Source: Heterobasidion occidentale
Taxonomy: Eukaryota; Basidiomycota; Agaricomycetes; Russulales; Bondarzewiaceae
Length of the DNA stretch: 64,000 nucleotides
NCBI GenBank assembly: GCA_039111635.1
Contig: JBCAQO010000009.1
Location: 930,001-994,000, forward strand
Direction of reading: 5' to 3'
Shown: positions 56,661 through 64,000 of the stretch, one piece after another
How positions within the stretch are numbered: position 1 is the stretch's first letter
How the letters are laid out: the number at the start of each line of letters is the position of its first letter
Position numbers and translations under genes: made by a program
The notes under the pieces: generated by a model
What the model saw: the letters and a program-made list of their open reading frames with translations, nothing else
What the model was told of the DNA's origin: nothing
Database searches by the model: none

Positions 56661-58470
56661 ATGTCCTCGTAATCACTTCTTATTATTTTGCTTTCTCATT
56701 TCAGTGACTTTCCAAGACAAACAAGAGTTCCTCAGCAAGTGCATTATCATCGCTGAGCGAAACGCTGGATCTCTCCCTCCCTCCATCCCCGGGGTTGCAG
56801 ATATTGATCTCACAAAGGACCTTGCAGATCCTCTTCATTCGCCCACAAGCTCTAACTTGTATTATGCAACCCACTCTGACTACTATGGTTTGCCCTCCAA
56901 CCCCATCTCCATCTACCACACAGGGGACCCTTGGCGAAGACCCACTGGCCCCGAGGCCCAGCGCGTGCCGAAGGAGGCTAGACCCATCTGCAACCACCCG
57001 ATCGCTCGCGTGTGGCGTGAGCTAGGTCAACAGGCCTACGAGTACTTCGATTCCGTTGGCCTCAGGTGGACAAGCATCGACCCTGTCCGCTTCGCTGAGG
57101 TCGGAAAATAAGCCGGTCCCCTTTTCCTTTGGGTGGGTGTGATGCCCGGGACTCTCTCCCGCAAGGACGTCGAGCACGCGGCCGTGCACTGCAAGCAGAT
57201 TCTCGCAAAGTCTCAGATCACTGGTGTTGAGATAGCATTCCGCGAATCGGTCTTCACCCGGTTCGCCGGTCCGCAGCTCCTCAAACACGTCTCCTCCGTT
57301 GACCTAACCGCAGACGCACGCAGCCCATTCACTCCTGCACTCGGTCTCCATATCGCTCTCAAAGCCTACCCTCACTTCGAAGGCACTGGTGGTCTCTACC
57401 TCCGCGAAGGCTGTGAACGCAATCGGGTCTTCCTCCTTACGGCCCGCCATGTTGTTCTCCCGCCGAGTGAATACAGTAATGAGCTCTACGCCCGCGAGAC
57501 TAACAGCTCGCCTTGTCGCGAGGTCATCCTCCTCGGCAACAAAGCCTACCACAGCGCACTTGAGTCCATCATGGTCCAAATTGGGCACATGGCTATCATG
57601 GTCGACTACTATAAAGACGAGCTTGAGGGTTTGGGGGAAGCCGTTGAAGGCGAGGACGCTACGGTAACTGATGAGCGGGACAATTTCAAAACAACTTGGC
57701 GAAGGCGGAGAAGTCGATAGAGGCACTAAGCGAGCTTCACGGTAATATCACGGGGTTCTGGAGCGGGGAGAACCAGCGCATACTGGGAAACGTCTTCTAC
57801 TCACCTCCAATTTCCGTCGGTACCAGCGATAGATGCTTCACGGAGGACTGGGCTCTTGTTGAGCTGCACGACGAGAAGATCGACTGGACTGAGTTCAAGG
57901 GCAACGTTATACATCTCGGTACATTTCGATCTATCTCACTAAGGTCGTCTAGTCTGACTATCATGTCCAGGAAACAAAATGACGCCTGCCGAATTCGTCT
58001 TGAAGATGCACCCTCACGCCAAGACCCGCACCTCCTTCAAATATCCGCGTGGCGGCCTCCTGCAACTTCGAGATGTCGTCAAAGAAGACGAGCTGCGCCA
58101 CCCGACTATGCTCGACGCGAACGGCGAAGAGTGTCTCATCGTTGTCAAGAACGGCAACACCACCAGTGTTACCATTGGTCGCGCCTCCAGCATCGAATCC
58201 TTCGTTCGGGAATACGGCGATCACAACATTCGCTCAACGTCCATGGAGGTGGCGATCTACTCGTACAGCCACAAGGACGGTGCTTTTTCCGCCCCCGGGG
58301 ATTCTGGGTCTATCATCGCTGATGCCAATAGTCGCATCCTTGGCATCCTTGCGGGTGGTACTGGCCAGACAGACTCTACCGATGTTACCTATGCGTCGCC
58401 ATACTACTGGGTTGAGGAGCGTCTCAAGAAGGCCTTCCCCGACTCTTACCTTCATCCGATCACGGCCTAG
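56661..58470 (+). CDS. Chymotrypsin-like serine peptidase homologue, copy B (better preserved)
   Basis: Second copy of the trypsin-fold gene. Here the catalytic His motif LTARHVVLPPSEYSNELYAR is in frame (His codon 57448-57450), CAG replaces the copy A stop at 56959-56961, and FWSGENQRILGNVFYSPPIS is continuous into EDWALVELHDEKIDWTEF. The Ser motif APGDSGSIIADANSRILGIL lies in the last exon, which ends ASPYYWVEERLKKAFPDSYL with stop at 58468-58470. Remaining breaks are after AEVGK (57106-57111), two extra bases in C and G runs near 57120-57140, and near FKTTW (57690), where NLAKAEKSIEALSELHGN resumes one base over. The breaks after AEVGK and near FKTTW are shared with copy A and lie in A-runs, so they are either real or systematic undercalls. 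With them corrected, a complete catalytic triad would be encoded. ATG 56661 is a candidate start. Confidence 0.75.
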
Positions 58471-59121
58471 GTTCGACATCGATATACGACGACATCGGCG
58501 ACGCCGGCGACGCGATCCCGTTCCTTTTCTTCTTGCTCCTGCCTATGCGACTTCTTCTCCTTTTGTCATGCTATTCTCTTTCCTTCACGCTCCTTTATCT
58601 GGGGCTGACCGCCGAGGAGGTAGTGTTAGACTTTGAAACAATGGACTTTGAGACTTGTAGCCTGTAGACTTGTGAACTTGTAGCTGTTACAAATTGTAGA
58701 CTTTGGGATTACATTGCAAGTTTTTACATACCAGAATGGCTGACCGGTGAGATATCAATATTCGCAGGACGAGAACACCCCGCTTTCCTCGCCTCTTCTT
58801 TCAAACAATCCACATCTGAGCTGATGAGATGTCCAATTAACCCATATCCATGATCTATCTGAGGGACCTGAAATTTTCACGGAATTCAGTGACTGCGAAG
58901 ACGAGGCTCAGCTGTCTTTCGATGTGACTCGATATTTCAAAGGTTTCTTCTTTATACGACGCGACGAATACCATATTACAATAAAAACTACGATATACAA
59001 TTTACACAGCCGCACAGCGACGGTAAAAGAGCAAGAGCAGCAGGCCTTGCTTCGCCGCCGTCAAGGCCTCTCCGGGCATATGTTACTAACGATGATCTTG
59101 GTTCGGAGAAGAGGAGGATTC
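58471..59121. other. Intergenic region between convergent genes, copy B
   Basis: Counterpart of 41088-41734, including the local gacttgta-type repeat words. No gene seen. Confidence 0.5.
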
Positions 59122-61680
59122 TCAGTGATGAGGCGCCAGGGACAGCTTGAGGGGAAGGACGCCACCCTGGCCATCCACGACAGGCTGCAGGGTCGGCGAA
59201 ATCCTCTGCTCGATCCGCGCGTCCGTCTCTCCGAATTCGATCGAGCGGACAAGGGTCGCGAGCATCACTTTGAGCTCGAGGATCGCTGCACAGATGATGA
59301 GCGTCGTCAGTGCGGACAGATCGAATGGGATCAGAGCGAGGGGAGCGCACCGAGTCTGTAGCCGATGCACATCCGGGGGCCATCGCAGAACGCGACGAGC
59401 CCGCTCCAGCCGTGCGGGAGGTCCTTGGGCGCGCGCACGCCGCCGGGCGTGATCCACCTCTCCGGACGGAACTCATGCGCATCGGCACCCCAGACAGCGG
59501 GGTTCGTCTGCATGGCCGTGAACGGGATGTGAAAGATCTGCCCGGCCTTGACTTGCAGAGAGGTGAGCGTCCGGCCGTCCGAGGTGCGGATCGGGGTGCT
59601 CAGGGGAATGACGTCGTCTTCGAGTACAACGCGTTCGGTGTGCGGGGAAGCGGGATGCAGACGGAGTCTGATGGTGTTCGTCAGCGCACTGTGTTGAATG
59701 TTAGAAGACAGTGCGGCACGACGTACCCTTCTTTCACTACGGCGTCCAGATATTCCAATTTCTGGATGTTGTCGTAGTTGAGGTCGTATTGCAGGGCTTG
59801 GACTTCCTCACGGAGTCTCTTCTGCATTTCAGGGTTCCGTGCGAGCTGGAGCAAGGTGAAATTGGTCGTGCCGGCGGTTGTCTCGTGACCGACCATGCTG
59901 TCCGTAAGGGTGAGCCAATGCTGTAAGAAACGAAGTCGTCCTCGACTTACATGAAAGTGTTAACCTGGTATACCAGAAGTCTGCATCAGCATGTCTTATT
60001 ACATTCCAAGATGGCGGGAGAAACACGAACATTGTCCACAATCTGACTCGGGGTCAAGCCATCCTCGACTTTCTTCTCCTGCTTCTGGGCAGTGAGCAAC
60101 AGGCTCAGGATGTCCCTCCCGTACGTTCCTTCCCGAGCGGCGCGGCCCAAGATACGGTTCGCGAGCTTGGTCACAATCATCTTGGTCGTTCCCTGGGCCT
60201 GCAGCGTCGAGATCGGCAGCTTGACGATCCACGGGAAGGTGCGGACGAGGAGGGGTGCGACAAAGCCGCCGAAGGTGAGGCCCATGTTGACGTGATGGTG
60301 CCAAGACGCGGCGATCTCGAGCGACTCAGTGCTGTGCCCTGCGTCGAAATCATGACCAAAAGCGACGCGGCCGATGATATCCAGACTACCAGCGTAGATC
60401 GAATCAGAACACAACGTAGGTTTGGGGGGAACAGCGATACTCACGTGCATGCCGAGGTCTTTTCAACCATGTTGACCGTCATGTTGCCATTGTTTGATAA
60501 GAGCTGGTTGGTGAGCGTGTTTTCCATCTATATTTTCTCGATCAATCAATCAACCGATTCGGGAGATGAGCGGTGTCTCTGACCTTTTCTGCACACTCCC
60601 AGACATCATCTGACATGCCCTTGATGTTCTCCTGCCTATTGCCACACGATCGTGATCAGCAAGGGCCATCACCGTCTGGAAACGACCGAGATAACTCACG
60701 AAAACGCGGGAGCGATTATACGGCGCTGCTTTTTGTGATCATCGCCCTCGGCCCAGACAAGACCCTTGCCTAGAAGGTTGGCAACCGGAGGTCTGAAGAC
60801 CGGTGATTTCACTGCAACGAACAGGACGCAAACGGAGACGTTAGCAACATCGCGCGGCCAGCTTCAGCAGAAGTTCCAGAACGCCGTTCATCGTCTCTAT
60901 TCGTGAAGCATCGCTGCTCGAGAGTAGACCGCATTTGGTTGTATCGCCACCTCATTCGACCGAGAGAATCAAAAGGGATCGGGGCGGATCGGAGATGGTG
61001 TGACAGATCAGAAGGGTCGTTCGTAAGACAGAGGCTCTTCGACAGTTTTCGACACGGCGACGCTCGGCGACGCTGCTCATCGAATGTTCGATGCACACAA
61101 AATGCCATCCGGAAAAAACAGGGTCCAGGCACTGCAGCAGAGCACTCACCATATTTGTCTGAATACTGGAATATATGCTGGACTGCAGCATGGTCCGCGG
61201 CGACGATCTGCGATGCGTGACACAAGTGATCAAACGTCAGTGACAATTTCATATCTATCCCGACCTGCAGATCCAAGGCACCCCCATCGAGGGGGTGGGA
61301 ACCCGCCAGTCTGGTGTCCGGGGGTGGGCGCCTAAGTACTAGCGACTTACTACGTCGTCGTGGAACAGAGCCGCCTTGATTTGTAGAGTGGACCGAGCAC
61401 AATCATCCACTTGGTGTACATCTCGTTCGACTCGTAGTCGAAGACGCGCTTTTCGTGGCCCATAACCACGTTGCTTCCCCTGTGGGCTGTAGTGCAAGGT
61501 TGTATGGATTGTCCGGGTAAGTCTCTACTCGCTTCCGGTGTATACAAAGGGGGGGGAAGGGGACATTGTGATACTGACTGGGCATGGAAGGACATAGACG
61601 TCCTGTTTGACTCGTTGGATGTATCGAGTCAGTGCATAGAGCAGAACGACGCTTGCTGGTAAAATGAGTGTGGAAGACAT
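59122..61680 (-). CDS. Cytochrome P450 monooxygenase, copy B (frame-broken near N-terminus)
   Basis: Second copy of the P450. The I-helix (GHETTAGTTNF), KEGLRLHP, FRPERWI and haem loop FCDGPRMCIGYR are unchanged. The G-run difference in the intron after YRL does not affect coding. Near the N-terminus two homopolymer losses alter the frame relative to copy A. One C is missing in the W-G-H codons, so the frame before GHEKRVF reads GSNVVM instead of EATWLW (about 61460). One T is missing after GPLYK, giving SRRLCSTT instead of IKAALFHDD (about 61382). Because each break falls in a short homopolymer and copy A is intact, error is more likely than decay. ATG 61680 and stop 59122-59124 correspond to copy A. 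Confidence 0.85.
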
Positions 61681-63158
61681 TGCGATGACGTCTGGACGGG
61701 GATAGATGGTATGAACAGTAACAGTGATGGGAGCGAGTTGGAGTCGAAGGGCGAATTGATCAGTAAAGTCAGCTCGGAGTTCCGAGCCTTTGTACTTGCG
61801 AGGAATGCCTCACGCCAGGACGACCTCTAATCAGAAGTCTCTTTCGAGCACGACAACGTCTAAGCGGTTCGGCCCAGACTTTCGCATAGTTAGCTTGGTT
61901 CGTCATCTTCCGCAAAAATCATATGCCCTGAAGCGATGGCAAGCAGTGACAAAATTAAGTGCACCATGGCACGATTGGACAGTCGGACCCCACAGAGCAA
62001 AACTGCCCGCGTCAGGGGTGAGATATCGAAGACCTCGATGAAAATCGGGTCCCAGTCGGGTTCAACATTCGTCCATGCGCTAGCGAGGCAAGCCTTAGGA
62101 CCGGTCTTTAAGCTTCGTTCGGTTCGGTCGGGGAATTGTCCCCAGCCATCGCTGTGAGTTGGCAGAGCTTAGCGTCCATTTACGAGATCATCGGCCTCTG
62201 AAAGAAACTCAGGTTGCACTTCTTGAAAATTGGCGCGCTTGAGGCTGCTGCTTCGCGCGTTCTTTCCCGCATCTATTTACGATACCATCTCGTACTTGGT
62301 CCCTTTCTGCCGTATTTGTCAAAAAAATTGAAGTCAACTGACAGCGCCACGCATGGTGTAAGGTGGATGTTGAGCTTCCTGAAGTGGGGTAAATGGCACT
62401 TTGAGGGACCGTGGTTGCTAGGTACGGGCAGCAGTAAGAGTGAATGGGAGATATTGGTCGAAGTTCTACTGCGCCAATTGCCACGATGGCCGTTCAAGCA
62501 CCCCGGCGCTTTCGGAGTATGCTTACATTGAAATTAGATTTGCTTCGAGTCTGATGCGAAAAGAACACGAACATGTGGCCGTTTACGACCGGTTGAGGGT
62601 CTAGCATAGCCGTCGCTGGTCAGTGGTTGGTTGGGTCCGGCGCCAAGGCATTCTATGGCTCAGAGGCCACTGCGGATAAAGGTACGCGATTATGCAACCG
62701 GAGGACGATAAGTTGCCTGAAGATGCGGCGGTCGTCGAAGGATGCAAGCTCAGAGCCGGAGCGGAAGAAACGAACCAGTGGGAGAGTTGGGACGGAAGCA
62801 GAAATGAAAGTGGCAAGAAGGGCATCGCCGAATCGAGAAGCTCTGGAGCTGCCCTTGTAATTTTTGAAAGTCCGCGAGCATATTCCACATCGGGGCAGAT
62901 TGGAGGCTTAGCTGTCGATGACATACACAGACGCTGGACAGGTTCTGCAGTAGAGAAGTTCGTGACTATGTACCCGAGTTTATCTCACATGGACTCCGCC
63001 CTTCGATGCTCCGTCCCAGACTCGCCCCTCCTTATAATTCGTCTCCTTAGCCCGAGTCGGTCACCCGGTCCCCCTCCCCCTCCCTTCCTCCCGAGCCCCA
63101 CCGCGGTCCCTCCCCGCCTTTTGTATACCCTCATACCCCCTCTTGTTTATCTATCACC
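61681..63158. other. Divergent intergenic region, copy B
   Basis: Counterpart of 44296-45771 with scattered one-base differences. No gene recognised. Confidence 0.5.
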
Positions 63159-64000
63159 ATGGTTGAATGGCAATCACCTGCTGAGCTTCTCCACGACGCC
63201 GGTATGTATCTGCTGTTGATATGTCTAATTGTCGCTGACCGTCGAGAATTTGACAGATGCCTTCTCGAAGTTCATGCACTGCCTTCTAGGGCTCTATATG
63301 CACGTTCATTTCACGTATAGGGCTTGCTATGATCCTTATCACTCATACGCGCATATAGTTGGGAATTTTGCACGTCGCTCGACTTTGACTGGATGTTCAT
63401 CTCTGGAAAGAAGAAGTTCAGATGGCCATTGGTCGGTCTCTTTGTTTGTTCTTTCTCGTAAATTCTCTCACGTGGCCCTCGTAGTTCTTCTACTTTGCGG
63501 GTCGATACAGTCTGTTAGCAGCGCTCATAGGAATGTACGTCCGGCGTGACTATATGCGCGCTCAGCATTCTTCTTCGCGCTGTTTTTGTTGACATAAATC
63601 ATTGACAGTGCTGTCGCCTTGAACGTTACATCGTGGGTTGATGCACATTGAATGAAATATGCGGTTCTAACGGCTGACCTTTATCCCTTACAGGCCTGTT
63701 AACTGTCAGGGGCTTTATACATTCAATCAAGTCAGTACAGTTTTTTTATGTTGCTTTCAACATGCTCATCAAACGCTCTAGCTGTTGGGTAACATGGCTA
63801 TCGGGCTCGCTAGTATCAACCTTTCCCTCCGCACGTAAGTTCTCTTTAATTCCCATTTTCTCCATGCCGTCTGATGGCCCAACCACCGCTGCAGTATGGC
63901 AATCTGGCAACAACGATGGTTTATTGTCCTTCCTCTGGTGGCCATCATCATGGGTCATTGGTCTCTTCTGCTTCACGGAGTCCTGTTGAAAGCCTCTTGG
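63159..64000 (+). CDS. Agaricomycete multi-span membrane protein, copy B (3' end outside window)
   Basis: Second copy of the membrane-protein gene, cut by the window end inside the exon that reads IWQQRWFIVLPLVAIIMGHW. From ATG 63159 exon 1 reads MVEWQSPAELLHDA in frame, unlike copy A. The exon DAFSKFMHCLLGLY follows a 58-nt intron. Several small insertions relative to copy A occur at 63290-63540 (for example cgttcatttc versus cgtcatttc). They include intron and exon positions, so the exact exons here are best taken from a consensus of both copies. Confidence 0.8.

Larger units (their letters stand above)
55777..64000. repeat. Duplicated block, copy B (8.2 kb, cut by window end)
   Basis: It starts at the first base after the gap and matches copy A from 38395, so its left border is a contig end, not a recombination junction seen in sequence. 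It includes the region upstream of the peptidase gene (55777-56660), where no further gene is recognised. It carries its own set of one-base differences and runs off the window while still matching. Confidence 0.95.

Noticed and set aside
38395..64000. Interpretation of the duplicated block as a transposon or biological tandem gene cluster
   Set aside because: It contains three ordinary unrelated genes, has no terminal repeats, and one border is an assembly gap.
1..64000. tRNA, rRNA, CRISPR arrays, viral remnants
   Set aside because: No recognisable T-loop/anticodon layout, rRNA core, regular repeat-spacer array or viral gene was seen by eye; a tRNAscan or Rfam search would be decisive for small RNAs.

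Overview
The window is nuclear DNA of a filamentous basidiomycete, most likely an Agaricomycete mushroom or wood-decay fungus; placement near Polyporales is only an impression. The reasons are dense genes on both strands, coding regions cut by many ~50-75 nt GT-AG introns, and families typical of Agaricomycetes (DUF6593, DUF6534, a multi-span membrane protein, FunK1-like kinase, P450). I see no rRNA, CRISPR array or transposon.

Layout. 1-5 kb: 3' end of a GID7/WDR26 WD40 gene, homoserine dehydrogenase (HOM6), a DUF6593 gene. 5.5-15.4 kb, minus strand: a secreted GH16 glucanase, a ~3.1 kb pyrimidine-skewed non-coding stretch, an Edc1/PNRC-like decapping-coactivator candidate, and KGD2 (mitochondrial 2-oxoglutarate dehydrogenase E2). 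15.9-22.7 kb: a small secreted protein, a berberine-bridge-like FAD oxidase, an unrecognised spliced gene, and a divergent FAD phenol-hydroxylase-type monooxygenase. 23.7-26.1 kb: a DUF6534 membrane protein. 26.5-29.3 kb: head-to-head RPC31 (RNA polymerase III) and YRA1/ALYREF (mRNA export), the latter with a 737-nt intron. 29.7-36.9 kb: kinase-like protein with altered DFG, RAM2 (prenyltransferase alpha subunit), aldo-keto reductase. 38.4-47.5 kb: chymotrypsin-like serine peptidase, cytochrome P450, multi-span membrane protein. 51.1-55.2 kb: soluble epoxide hydrolase and STN1 (CST telomere-capping subunit).

A 100-N gap lies at 55677-55776. Immediately after it, 55777-64000 repeats 38395-46602 almost base for base (peptidase, P450, start of the membrane protein). 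The copies differ by scattered single-base indels, many in homopolymers, and a few substitutions; each carries frame breaks the other lacks. The simplest reading is a second haplotype contig or failed contig overlap placed in tandem, not a biological duplication. Independent frame breaks in RPC31, YRA1 and the kinase also point to residual indel error in this assembly.

Most genes are housekeeping or lineage-typical. The items most worth a second look are the duplicated block, the large intron in YRA1 (parallel to the autoregulatory intron of yeast YRA1), the kinase with Asn at the DFG Asp position, the PNRC-like protein with its very long non-coding downstream region, and several spliced minus-strand genes I could not identify.
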